From: a virus | Virus record (IMG/VR): IMGVR_UViG_3300025168_000882 | Location: 1 to 20,380 of that record | Strand: one strand, 5' to 3' | DNA length: 20,380 bases | Shown here: piece after piece, positions 14,554 through 20,380 of the stretch | Layout: each line of letters begins with the position of its first letter | How positions within the stretch are numbered: position 1 is the stretch's first letter | The notes under the pieces: model-generated | Database searches by the model: none | What the model was told of the DNA's origin: nothing | What the model saw: the letters and a program-made list of their open reading frames with translations, nothing else | Position numbers and translations under genes: made by a program

Positions 14554-14801
14554 TCAAATGGGTCATTCCCATAGATGTAATCTTCCACTCTGCTCATTTG
14601 ATGTGTCGATAAGTTCCACATACTACGCACTACCTTTTTTTGTAGGCGATAACCACCATGAAACCAAAATATACCCTCGCTAGTTATCATAGCAAAAAGA
14701 CCATCTTCTATCATACTCTTTATCAACTTAGGTATTTCTTCCTTAAAAATAGGTCTAGTAGCAAAATACTTGTCAGTAGTCTTTCTCCATTTTTTACTCA
14801 T
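14547..14801 (-). CDS. Small basic protein of unknown function
   Basis: The 84-residue product is basic at its N-terminus (MSKKWRKTTDKYF), with an amphipathic helix IPKLIKSMIEDGLFAMIT and an aromatic strand-turn-strand GIFWFHGGYRL that could be the wing of a winged-helix fold; the end is acidic. This is only a fold-level impression. Its ATG overlaps the TGA of the preceding gene (ATGA) and GGTGATA lies just upstream, so it is translationally coupled to the zinc/HTH protein gene. Confidence 0.65.
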   Translation of the reverse strand: MSKKWRKTTDKYFATRPIFKEEIPKLIKSMIEDGLFAMITSEGIFWFHGGYRLQKKVVRSMWNLSTHQMSRVEDYIYGNDPFDL

Positions 14802-15415
14802 TCTATCACCTTGAAGGGAACGTCAATAGGTGTAGACAACAGATTTAACTTTCTTTCTACATCGTCTAGTAATCTAGGTTGGTCTGCTAAAGTTTCTACA
14901 AGTATTCTACTCACATCATTTAATTGATTATTGGCTAATAGTAATTGACTATCAACACCTATTTCTTTCTTCAATTGACCCACTAATTTTAGCGATGTAT
15001 TAGCCTGTGCGATAAGCCTAGAGGCATCGGCTACGAACTCTGATGTGATACCACCTTCGGCTTCTTTCCTGTCCTCTAATTCGTCTAAATAATTTCTTAT
15101 TCTAATAACAATATCTTCGGCTGAGTCTAAAGTATTGATAGATTGTGAACGTGCTTGTTCCATGTGCATACCCTCAGTAGGGTTATATTCCATGTGCGTG
15201 TCCATGTGGTGCATAACCGTCCCATCCGGCCAATTATATTTAGCCTCAAGATAACTCGGTGAAGTATCTTCGTTAAAGACCTGTTTCTCCAACTCTTTAC
15301 TTTCCTTATGCTCACACATCTCACAACCACCTGCCAATACCCAATTTAAAACTTCCATAGCAAAAGCGTCATTTTCAGTAGCAAGCCTTTGCTGTATCTC
15401 AGTTTTTGTTCTCAT
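14798..15415 (-). CDS. Zinc/HTH DNA-binding protein, small-terminase-like candidate
   Basis: The 205-residue product has a CxxCxH motif at about 31-36 (CEMCEHKESKELE) followed by SYLEAKYNW, GTVMHHMDTHMEY. This matches a domain frequent in phage proteins (C..C.H..R..IE..L......IA..YG.S...V..H...H), where a zinc-bound start precedes a helix-turn-helix. The remaining 110 residues are helical and coiled-coil-like (EDIVIRIRNYLDELEDRK, LLLANNQLNDVSRILVETLA). DNA-binding domain plus oligomerising helices is typical of terminase small subunits and also of other phage regulators; no large terminase lies in this window. The start overlaps the preceding stop (ATGA). Confidence 0.7.
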   Translation of the reverse strand: MRTKTEIQQRLATENDAFAMEVLNWVLAGGCEMCEHKESKELEKQVFNEDTSPSYLEAKYNWPDGTVMHHMDTHMEYNPTEGMHMEQARSQSINTLDSAEDIVIRIRNYLDELEDRKEAEGGITSEFVADASRLIAQANTSLKLVGQLKKEIGVDSQLLLANNQLNDVSRILVETLADQPRLLDDVERKLNLLSTPIDVPFKVIE

Positions 15416-15606
15416 TCTTCTTCATCCTCACTTATTATTAAGGGTAATATACCTTCAAACAAAACACCATTTAGTGTCATTTTGATATACAACGCTTCTG
15501 TACCGTCTGTTGTTTTATCCATCATGACACAATCCAATATCTTACCTTTACCCATCGGTGGGCTACTGTATTTTCCAAAGTTTATCCATCTTCTATTCTC
15601 ACTCAT
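15412..15606 (-). CDS. Small beta-rich protein of unknown function
   Basis: From the ATG at 15606 the product is 64 residues: MSENRRWINFGKYSSPPMGKGK, then a beta pattern (ILDCVMM, ALYIKMTLNGVLFEGILPLII) and an acidic end SEDEEE. The frame opens earlier at 15666, but this start has AAGGAGTGA 5 nt upstream and lies 15 nt after a conserved promoter box. No family is recognised. It leads the unit with the zinc/HTH protein and the small basic protein, linked by ATGA overlaps. Confidence 0.7.
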   Translation of the reverse strand: MSENRRWINFGKYSSPPMGKGKILDCVMMDKTTDGTEALYIKMTLNGVLFEGILPLIISEDEEE

Positions 15607-15607
15607 A

Positions 15608-16012
15608 TTATTCACTCCTTTGATTATCCTTATAAAGTTTCGTGCCTTTGCCGTGATATATAGCATCCTTACCCCTTGCTCTATGTGGGTCTAAAGACCA
15701 ATATTTATCATAGTCATTTTTATCGAAACTATAAACCCAACCCTTTGTATCATAATAAATATTACTGTCGACTGTGGCTGTCTTTCTTTTAAACCCCTCA
15801 TGGCAGTTAAGATGATGACGGAACGTGCCAAAACTTCTAGCAAACCTATGGTTTTTGTAGAGATTACCATTTTTGAATGTCATCTGATAATATATTTCTT
15901 TGGCTGTAAACCATTCATCATTTGACCGTTCACAGAAAAACCTACCCGCACACTCCAACATTTTACTATTTTTCCTTCCTCTTGCTTTCAATCCTGTTCT
16001 TTCCTTATACAT
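15608..16012 (-). CDS. Winged-helix-like basic protein of unknown function
   Basis: The 134-residue product has a very basic start (MYKERTGLKARGRKNSK), a helix-rich region with FTAKEIYYQM and FARSFGTFRHHL resembling the two helices of a winged helix, and aromatic strands (NIYYDTKGWVYSF) that could form the wing. It ends with a basic, glycine-containing tail. The ATG at 16012 is preferred to the GTG at 16021 because GGGGTG lies 6 nt upstream; it overlaps the end of the MCM-like gene by 8 bp. The end of the gene (AGGAGTGAATAA) contains the ribosome-binding site of the next gene. A DNA-binding role near the helicase is plausible. Confidence 0.68.
   Translation of the reverse strand: MYKERTGLKARGRKNSKMLECAGRFFCERSNDEWFTAKEIYYQMTFKNGNLYKNHRFARSFGTFRHHLNCHEGFKRKTATVDSNIYYDTKGWVYSFDKNDYDKYWSLDPHRARGKDAIYHGKGTKLYKDNQRSE
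15621..15636 (-). promoter_or_regulatory. Variant 16-base promoter box (15606 unit)
   Basis: Minus-strand TTTATAAGGATAATCA is inside the coding end of the winged-helix gene, with its 3' end 15 nt from the ATG at 15606. An AAGGAGTGA ribosome-binding site lies between box and start, so the gene can be read by both leaderless and read-through mRNAs. Confidence 0.7.
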
Positions 16013-17336
16013 CTTTCGCACCCCACTTTATAGGTTCACTTTCTTCACTTACTTTACCAAACCGACAGATGACACCCTTACGGCCTCTTCTTTTTACACT
16101 AGGCTCAACCTCACTATACCATGTCTGTCCTTCTAGGTTTTCTATCAACCAACGCTTTGCCGATTGATAGTCGCCCATAGTTACCATTCGTGAAATCTCT
16201 TTTAGCAATTGGCTCTTTGGAATATCCTTCATCCAAAACGCACTCTTGATTAACTCAAGGTCTGCATCCATTACTCTTCTACGTTGTGCTAACGACTGAT
16301 TTAATATTTCCCTTAAAGTATCATCAAGAGTAATTATCAACGGCTCTCCGCCACGATATGTAGGTTGCATCATAGCATAACCAATACACATCCTACGGAA
16401 TAAATCAGCCTCAAAAGAACGAACATCCGGTCTGTCTATCCACTCCATAATATCATTAGCAAATAATATTCCTGTTGGTGGGTTCGCTACTGCTTCACGC
16501 ATTCTATTTCTTATCCATTCTTTTATCTCTATATTAAGATTTGCTAATTCTAGCCTGTCATCTTTTTGCATATTTGCCTGTGCGTGCTGTGCAAGTTTAT
16601 ACGCTCTCTCCTTTTCCGGTGTCATCTCTATATCAATGATAAAGAAACGTCTATCTAAACCGGAGTCTAACTCAAACCTAGCAGGTTGAGTTCCCGCCCA
16701 CACTGTATATCTTGTAGTATAATTTACCCAACCGTTTCTCATGGCTTTCTGCACCCTACCATTATCTAAGGATGTAAGTAATTGGTTTTTCATATCCATA
16801 CTGTGGTCTTTTTTAGACGCATCAGACATAGAGGAAAATTCTTCAAACCCTAAGAAGCCGCCACACATCTCTCTCGCGATTGGTCGCCCTGCTATATTAC
16901 CTTCTTCATCTACTGAACCGAACATACCTGCTTCTGTGATAGAGTTAGCACCCATCATAGTGTTAAATCCTTGACCTAAATCTGAATTAGAATTGTATAC
17001 TAAGCCTGTGCCTTCTGCTAGGAACATAAGAATTAAAACCGATTTACCGCTACCTTTAGCACCTCTCATCAAGATATGAATACGTGTATCAGGTAATTGA
17101 GACATAGGTGTATAGAATGGTATGTTATCATGTCTAAGAGGACAATTTTCTATAACGAAATCACCTTCTTCTTGGTTTACTAAAGGGCTGTCGGGGTCAA
17201 AATCACATCGACTGCACTTGTTTAGTGCGTTAAATATATGACCGCCAACGCTACATAGAAAGATAGGTATTTTATCCTCTACGTCTACGAAGAAGTTTCT
17301 TTGTGCGAACTCAATAGTTTTATCGAAAATATTCAT
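16005..17336 (-). CDS. Short MCM-like AAA+ replicative helicase with N-terminal zinc knuckle
   Basis: The 443-residue protein has an N-terminal cysteine group (Cys28, CSRC at 41-44, ENCPLRH at 64-69) and then an AAA+ core: Walker A GAKGSGKS (92-99), a Walker B-like GFLGFEEFSSMSDA (Glu165-Glu166, lined up with MCM IDEFDKM), the insert QLLTSLDNGRVQKAM, sensor-1 strand YTVWAGTQPARF and the arginine-finger region SGLDRRF (Arg229). A C-terminal winged-helix-like tail ends with KRRGRKG. It is little more than half the length of cellular MCM and lacks the OB domain, so the zinc knuckle may substitute for part of the DNA-binding N-terminus. It should unwind the template ahead of PolB. The ATG overlaps the previous TGA. 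Confidence 0.8.
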   Translation of the reverse strand: MNIFDKTIEFAQRNFFVDVEDKIPIFLCSVGGHIFNALNKCSRCDFDPDSPLVNQEEGDFVIENCPLRHDNIPFYTPMSQLPDTRIHILMRGAKGSGKSVLILMFLAEGTGLVYNSNSDLGQGFNTMMGANSITEAGMFGSVDEEGNIAGRPIAREMCGGFLGFEEFSSMSDASKKDHSMDMKNQLLTSLDNGRVQKAMRNGWVNYTTRYTVWAGTQPARFELDSGLDRRFFIIDIEMTPEKERAYKLAQHAQANMQKDDRLELANLNIEIKEWIRNRMREAVANPPTGILFANDIMEWIDRPDVRSFEADLFRRMCIGYAMMQPTYRGGEPLIITLDDTLREILNQSLAQRRRVMDADLELIKSAFWMKDIPKSQLLKEISRMVTMGDYQSAKRWLIENLEGQTWYSEVEPSVKRRGRKGVICRFGKVSEESEPIKWGAKDV

Positions 17337-18112
17337 TGTAAATTAGCCCCCAAATGCTCTGCGTGTTTTAGTGCATCCATCATCTCGCTATAATAAAGAG
17401 TATCATACGGCAACCCGTGAACGTCCATCATAAATTCTAATAATCTATCTGCCTCAGTTTTGTTTAGGTATGTTGTGTTATCACTTGCACAAATCACCAA
17501 CCAATTACCACGAATACTTTTACCGCAAAAGTTATTGAATAATTGACACATAATCCATGATGGTGAAGGCACTATCATTTCTAAGTCATCTATAACTTCT
17601 CCATTAGTTAGTGTTAATACATCATCTTCCGGTTCAACAAAATCATACACAATCAATTCTTTTTGTGGTATCTGCGGTTGTTCTTCAAACAAGAAATCTT
17701 GCATAACATTTGACGTTAGATATACTAACTCATCAACTCCGTATGTATTCATTTCTAGTATAATGTCTCTCATAACAGGATAGTTATACAACCATGACTT
17801 TGTTTGTTCGGGTGAGGGAACGTAAGCATGAGATAGTTTAAGGATAAAATAACGTCTACCATCAGAATTATATTTAGAATACAATCTCCATTCGGGGTAG
17901 GTAGATAGAGGTAAACTATTCAAAGGCTCTACTTGATGTAGTTTTGAAAATATTTTACAGACAGGTTCACTATTACCTACTAAACTAGAACCGGCTACTA
18001 AAGAAGCAAATCCTTGTTCATTTGTATAATACACTACTAAAGTGCTAGGTTCATTGTTGTATTTATCTGCCCATACAAAGTCAGTGTCTCCACGTTGTTT
18101 AATATAACTCAT
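17333..18112 (-). CDS. Unknown protein, faint resemblance to PAC2-type chaperones
   Basis: The 259-residue product has an alpha/beta pattern: PSTLVVYYTNEQGFASLVAG, a middle RYFILKLSHAYVPSPEQTKS-W, VDELVYLTSNV and WLVICASDNTTYLNKTEADR followed by a helix. The strand/helix rhythm, with a nucleotide-free Rossmann-like core, faintly recalls archaeal PAC2/proteasome-assembly proteins, but this is a pattern impression only. It lies in the helicase operon between a winged-helix gene and the MCM-like helicase, with ATGA overlaps at both ends, which argues for a partner or regulator of the helicase. It has no nuclease or ATPase motif. Confidence 0.65.
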   Translation of the reverse strand: MSYIKQRGDTDFVWADKYNNEPSTLVVYYTNEQGFASLVAGSSLVGNSEPVCKIFSKLHQVEPLNSLPLSTYPEWRLYSKYNSDGRRYFILKLSHAYVPSPEQTKSWLYNYPVMRDIILEMNTYGVDELVYLTSNVMQDFLFEEQPQIPQKELIVYDFVEPEDDVLTLTNGEVIDDLEMIVPSPSWIMCQLFNNFCGKSIRGNWLVICASDNTTYLNKTEADRLLEFMMDVHGLPYDTLYYSEMMDALKHAEHLGANLQ

Positions 18113-18483
18113 TCTAATCTCTCCTGTATTGCTTTCTGTAAGAACATCGGGTATTTTTTAACAGGTTTTTTTGAGGCAATAGCCCTATCAACCACATCAT
18201 CTAAAGGTCTAGCATCCCACACGGCTACTAACCCATTAAACATAGTCTGCCCTACCTTCTCAAAGAGTAATGACTTAGCCATTACATTACTAACCTGTCT
18301 CGCACTTGTGCCTTGATTTCTACCTCTAGCATAATACTGGTCGGCATTCTTTCTTACCGCATTATACCAATGTGCTATTTCATTCGCTGTTTTTTGTCCT
18401 TCTTCTTGAAGGTATTCATAAACGCTAGTCTGCAATCTTTTGTTAGCACCCCGCTTAGTATACCTATCATCTTTCCTCTGCAT
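18109..18483 (-). CDS. Winged-helix DNA-binding protein heading the helicase operon
   Basis: The 124-residue product has a basic N-terminus, a helix-turn-helix (VYEYLQEEGQKTANEIAHWY, TSARQVSNVMAKSLLFEKVG) and a short strand GLVAVWDAR as the wing, followed by a basic tail KKPVKKYPMFLQ. This fits small viral winged-helix proteins that bind DNA or regulate transcription. It is the first gene after a promoter box at 18499 and the 208-bp gap, followed by the MCM-like helicase unit; it may regulate the operon or help load the helicase. Its stop overlaps the next ATG. Confidence 0.75.
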   Translation of the reverse strand: MQRKDDRYTKRGANKRLQTSVYEYLQEEGQKTANEIAHWYNAVRKNADQYYARGRNQGTSARQVSNVMAKSLLFEKVGQTMFNGLVAVWDARPLDDVVDRAIASKKPVKKYPMFLQKAIQERLE

Positions 18484-18498
18484 ATTATCATCTCTGTT

Positions 18499-18514
18499 TG
18501 TTTACGGTTATAAT
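18499..18514 (-). promoter_or_regulatory. Variant 16-base promoter box (helicase operon)
   Basis: Minus-strand ATTATAACCGTAAACA, two mismatches to the consensus, ending 16 nt before the ATG at 18483. It starts a four-gene unit with the MCM-like helicase. Confidence 0.7.
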
Positions 18515-18691
18515 TCTTTCAGTTACTTATTTTATTATAAAATTAATAAAACGCTTTACTGCTCTCTTTTTTTTAATTATTTTATTTCTTCAATGGTATG
18601 TTAGGAGTTTAGTCTACCAAAAATACTATTGAAATAATTAAAGAATTACTTCATAGGCTTTCAGTGCGACGTTTTTTTAATTTTATAGACT
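18515..18691. other. AT-rich gap between two minus-strand units
   Basis: Together with the adjoining promoter this is the largest non-coding stretch in the window. It is markedly AT-rich with poly-T runs (18567-18574 and 18672-18678) and contains an interrupted inverted repeat. No open frame with a plausible start was found in it. A replication origin, a terminator for the unit ending at 18692, or a regulatory site are all possible. Confidence 0.45.
18572..18642. repeat. Interrupted inverted repeat in the AT-rich gap
   Basis: The outer arms TTTAATTATT (18572-18581) and AATAATTAAA (18633-18642) are perfect complements. The inner arms TTCAATGGTAT (18589-18599) and ATACTATTGAA (18623-18633) pair with one G-T mismatch, and 7 extra bases separate inner from outer arm on the left. 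The loop is about 23 nt. It could form a long hairpin or bind a dimeric protein. Confidence 0.55.
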
Positions 18692-19483
18692 CTAAAAATT
18701 ACGAAAAGAATAGATATAGTCCTCGTATTCCAACTTATTTCTATCCCTAAAGTTTAGTTTTGAAGCCCTATCACTAAACTTATTTTTAGAAATAGTAACA
18801 TTTTTCAGAGCCTCTACATAGGGTGATAAAATATCGAATAATTCATCCAAAGACATTAGGTGTGTCCATTTACGCTTTATTCGATATTCTAACGGCTGAA
18901 CCCATCCATTACCTACTTTATACCTACCTACTATGTATGTAGTGCGATGTAGTGTAAGAACCTCTATCCGCATATTATTACAATCAAACTGTAAACAGGG
19001 GGCTTTACCATATACATAACTCGCTATGTTGAGATGTGTAGTTATAATGCTACTTTCCCACCCTGTGTCGCAAGCGTGAAGTTCATCTAGTATATTTTTT
19101 ATTACCATTCTATTTTGGTCTATGTATATACTTTTACTTCTATTTAACACAATCGCTTCTATAATATCATCCTTTACATATACAGGTATTTCTTTTACCG
19201 TTGAAGTATCTAACCAATGTGATACGAACTCTGTAAATGAAAACCCAATCGTTTCTATATCAGTAGGATAAATTGTATACATCATATCAAGATACTTAAT
19301 ATCTTCTTCCGGTCTCAATGCTCTAAAGAAATCGAGAAGTACATATCTATCAACAATTTTCAAATCTAAGTCCTGTTTGTTTAGGGATAAAACTATCTGT
19401 GGTGTCTTTTGTGCTACACCATTTACCGATGTATATTGTATAGCATCAAGTACAGTAGTAGTTTTAGGTCTGATGAACTTCAT
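18692..19483 (-). CDS. Unknown 263-residue protein
   Basis: No family is recognised. The product is mixed alpha/beta with strands YVLLDFF, IPVYVKDD, LQFDCNNMRIEVLTL and TTYIVGRYKVG, and a basic C-terminal region (KNKFSDRASKLNFRDRNK). Cysteines are few and scattered and there is no ATPase, nuclease or membrane pattern. The ATG at 19498 overlaps the preceding stop, but the ATG at 19483 with TTGGGGAATCT upstream is preferred. It is the last gene before the AT-rich gap and in the same unit as two short genes. Confidence 0.68.
   Translation of the reverse strand: MKFIRPKTTTVLDAIQYTSVNGVAQKTPQIVLSLNKQDLDLKIVDRYVLLDFFRALRPEEDIKYLDMMYTIYPTDIETIGFSFTEFVSHWLDTSTVKEIPVYVKDDIIEAIVLNRSKSIYIDQNRMVIKNILDELHACDTGWESSIITTHLNIASYVYGKAPCLQFDCNNMRIEVLTLHRTTYIVGRYKVGNGWVQPLEYRIKRKWTHLMSLDELFDILSPYVEALKNVTISKNKFSDRASKLNFRDRNKLEYEDYIYSFRNF
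19065..19077 (+). repeat. 13-bp repeat GTGTCGCAAGCGT, copy 2
   Basis: Exact second copy, inside the unknown 18692-19483 gene, same reading phase. Confidence 0.6.
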
Positions 19484-19494
19484 AGATTCCCCAA

Positions 19495-19740
19495 TCATTT
19501 TTGTCTGTGAGCCATATTAGTCGCCTTGATATAGTTAGCCCTCTTCATAGTACCCTTAAACTCTTCAATAACTTTCTTGGGTATATTAGCCCTGTTGTTG
19601 CCTATACTCATCCATTTAGTCATGTCCTCGACTAACTGTCGCAAGTTATTAACTTCGTCATTGTCGGTGTATTGGATTAACTTTTTTGCTTCTTCTTCTT
19701 CTTTCTTTTTATCTTCTAAATAATCTTTATACTTTCTCAT
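19495..19740 (-). CDS. Small charged coiled-coil protein
   Basis: The 81-residue product is strongly charged and helical: residues 5-20 (KDYLEDKKKEEEEAKK) are a coiled-coil-like run, followed by LRQLVEDMTKWM and a basic region KKVIEEFKGTMKRANYIK. It has no catalytic motif. Its ATG overlaps the TGA of the winged-helix gene upstream (ATGA), and GAGGGGG lies about 8 nt ahead. Confidence 0.65.
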   Translation of the reverse strand: MRKYKDYLEDKKKEEEEAKKLIQYTDNDEVNNLRQLVEDMTKWMSIGNNRANIPKKVIEEFKGTMKRANYIKATNMAHRQK

Positions 19741-19994
19741 ATTTCTGCCCCCTCGTCGTCGTAAAAATATATATTTACCTTGTAACTGTAAGTCTCTGTA
19801 TCTTTAATATAACATCCTCTTTTAACTTTTCTTACACCCTTCATACCCTTAACTAAGTTACTAATGTGTCTAGCATTCCTCACACCTCTAGCCTTTTTTG
19901 GGTTCATCCTTTGCATAATTTCACTAGCAGTCAAACCGTTAGGATGTTTTTTTAGGGTTTGTAATATCTCACCGCGTGCTGTCTTTTTCCTCAT
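19737..19994 (-). CDS. Winged-helix DNA-binding protein, 85 residues
   Basis: The product has a winged-helix signature: basic start MRKKTARGEI, helix LQTLKKHPNGLTASEIMQRM, recognition helix VRNARHISNLVKGMKGVRKV and a beta wing GCYIKDTETYSYKVNIYFY. It resembles small MarR/ArsR-sized viral regulators. The frame opens at 20051 but the ATG at 19994 is chosen: it lies 26 nt after a TATA-like TTATAAA and has AGGTGG 8 nt upstream. It heads the three-gene unit 19994-18692. Confidence 0.75.
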   Translation of the reverse strand: MRKKTARGEILQTLKKHPNGLTASEIMQRMNPKKARGVRNARHISNLVKGMKGVRKVKRGCYIKDTETYSYKVNIYFYDDEGAEI

Positions 19995-20016
19995 ATTCTT
20001 TCCACCTGTTAAGCAC

Positions 20017-20024
20017 TTATAAAT
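20017..20024 (-). promoter_or_regulatory. TATA-like promoter of the 19994 unit
   Basis: Minus-strand AATTTATAAG region, with TTATAA centred about 25.5 nt before the ATG at 19994. The conserved CCGTAATCA tail is absent; an AGGTGG is also present before the start. Confidence 0.55.
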
Positions 20025-20028
20025 TGTT

Positions 20029-20292
20029 CTATTCCGTGTCGCAAGCGTCATAATCTACATATTCATTTGCCGCTTTTGCTACATCTCTAATATTTTCGTT
20101 TGGGTGAGCATCTAGTGAATACTCAAGTATCTTTTGTGCATACACTACCGCATCCATCAATTCTTCTTTCAAATGTTGTACCCATTCGACAAAGGATAGG
20201 TCATCTCTATCCATTGTAGTACCGTATTTGGCCTCGCCTTTTTTAGCACGTTCTCTAATTTCAGCAATTACTTTTTCCTCAATACTACTCAT
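20029..20292 (-). CDS. MazG-like nucleotide pyrophosphohydrolase
   Basis: The 87-residue protein has the all-alpha NTP-pyrophosphohydrolase pattern common in phages: RAKKGEAKYGTTMDRDDLSF, then EWVQHLKEELMDAVVYAQKI with the conserved acidic EEL-x-D helix. Such enzymes hydrolyse (d)NTPs to monophosphates, and viral versions may adjust nucleotide pools or host alarmone signals. Its length is that of single-domain MazG-like proteins. The ATG overlaps the TGA of the gene entering from the right edge, with TAGGAGAG about 9 nt upstream. Confidence 0.78.
   Translation of the reverse strand: MSSIEEKVIAEIRERAKKGEAKYGTTMDRDDLSFVEWVQHLKEELMDAVVYAQKILEYSLDAHPNENIRDVAKAANEYVDYDACDTE
20036..20048 (+). repeat. 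13-bp repeat GTGTCGCAAGCGT, copy 3
   Basis: Exact third copy, at the extreme 3' end of the MazG-like gene, same reading phase, just upstream of the 20017 TATA box. Confidence 0.6.
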
Positions 20293-20380
20293 GGTACATC
20301 TCTCCTAATCCAATTACCTTTTTTATCTTCTGTATGAATAACACTAGGCCACTTTGTATCTAAGTTATCGTAGGCTTGTG
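20289..20380 (-). CDS. C-terminal end of an unknown protein, cut by the window edge
   Basis: A minus-strand frame from the right edge encodes 29 residues ending YDNLDTKWPSV, GNWIRRDVP and stops in a TGA overlapping the MazG-like ATG. No other minus frame is open across this stretch, and the ATGA junction matches the packing style of the block. Too little is visible to name it. Confidence 0.6.
   Translation of the reverse strand, partial: QAYDNLDTKWPSVIHTEDKKGNWIRRDVP

Noticed and set aside
18572-18642. Inverted repeat as an intrinsic (bacterial-type) terminator
   Set aside because: On the minus strand the hairpin is followed by an A-rich, not a T-rich, tract, so it does not have the classic form. 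A five-T run lies only in the loop region.
1-20380. tRNA or rRNA genes
   Set aside because: I looked for cloverleaf-like T-arm sequences and long conserved RNA stretches in the few gaps and saw none; the gaps are too short except 18484-18691, which is AT-rich. A covariance-model scan was not possible.

Overview
This 20.4 kb, AT-rich window looks like part of the genome of a tailed double-stranded DNA virus of an archaeon. It carries archaeal/eukaryotic-type replication proteins (family B DNA polymerase, AEP primase, PCNA-like clamp, RFC-type clamp loader, MCM-like helicase, XPF/ERCC4-type nuclease, Cas4/RecB-type nuclease, RecA-fold ATPase, OB-fold ssDNA-binding candidate). These are packed almost without gaps on one strand, next to small zinc-ribbon and winged-helix proteins and a phage-style MazG pyrophosphohydrolase. 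The gene content and two-strand layout recall the uncultured viruses proposed for marine Group II Euryarchaeota (magroviruses). That assignment is inference from gene content; no database search was possible.

Layout. At the left edge one plus-strand gene, probably a virion/tail-associated protein open at its 5' end, runs to 1045. It meets the minus-strand block tail to tail, sharing a TTAA. Everything else (about 1042-20380) is on the minus strand. Read in the direction of transcription: a MazG-like enzyme (20292); small DNA-binding and unknown proteins (19994-18692); a 208-bp AT-rich gap with an inverted repeat; an MCM-helicase operon (18483-15608); unknown and DNA-binding genes (15606-12848); the RFC clamp loader (12817); an SSB-like/GroES/GroEL operon (11891-8855); RecA-like ATPase, sliding clamp and HTH protein (8819-6748); two mini zinc proteins and PolB (6724-4276); a coiled-coil/zinc protein, Cas4-like nuclease, zinc ribbon, primase-PriL fusion and zinc ribbon (4240-1769); and the ERCC4 nuclease (1731-1042).

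Regulation. The minus block divides into about eleven transcription units. Seven begin with a near-identical 16-base box (minus-strand TTTATAACCGTAATCA, a TATA element plus a conserved CCGTAATCA tail). In five of them its 3' end lies in exactly the same register to the start codon, with a sixth, slightly diverged copy also in that register; one further copy is shifted by 1 nt and one by 16 nt. TATA-to-ATG spacing of about 26-28 nt implies leaderless or near-leaderless mRNAs. Inside units, genes are coupled by ATGA overlaps or by Shine-Dalgarno sequences fused to the upstream stop codon (GGAGTGA).

Together the genes give a nearly self-sufficient replisome plus a bacterial-type GroEL/GroES folding pair made alongside the putative ssDNA-binding protein. 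Four short genes (24-52 codons), three of them clear zinc ribbons, were recovered by reading the gaps and alternative frames. Several start codons were moved inward, most importantly the primase start to 2927. I saw no tRNA, rRNA, CRISPR array or insertion sequence.
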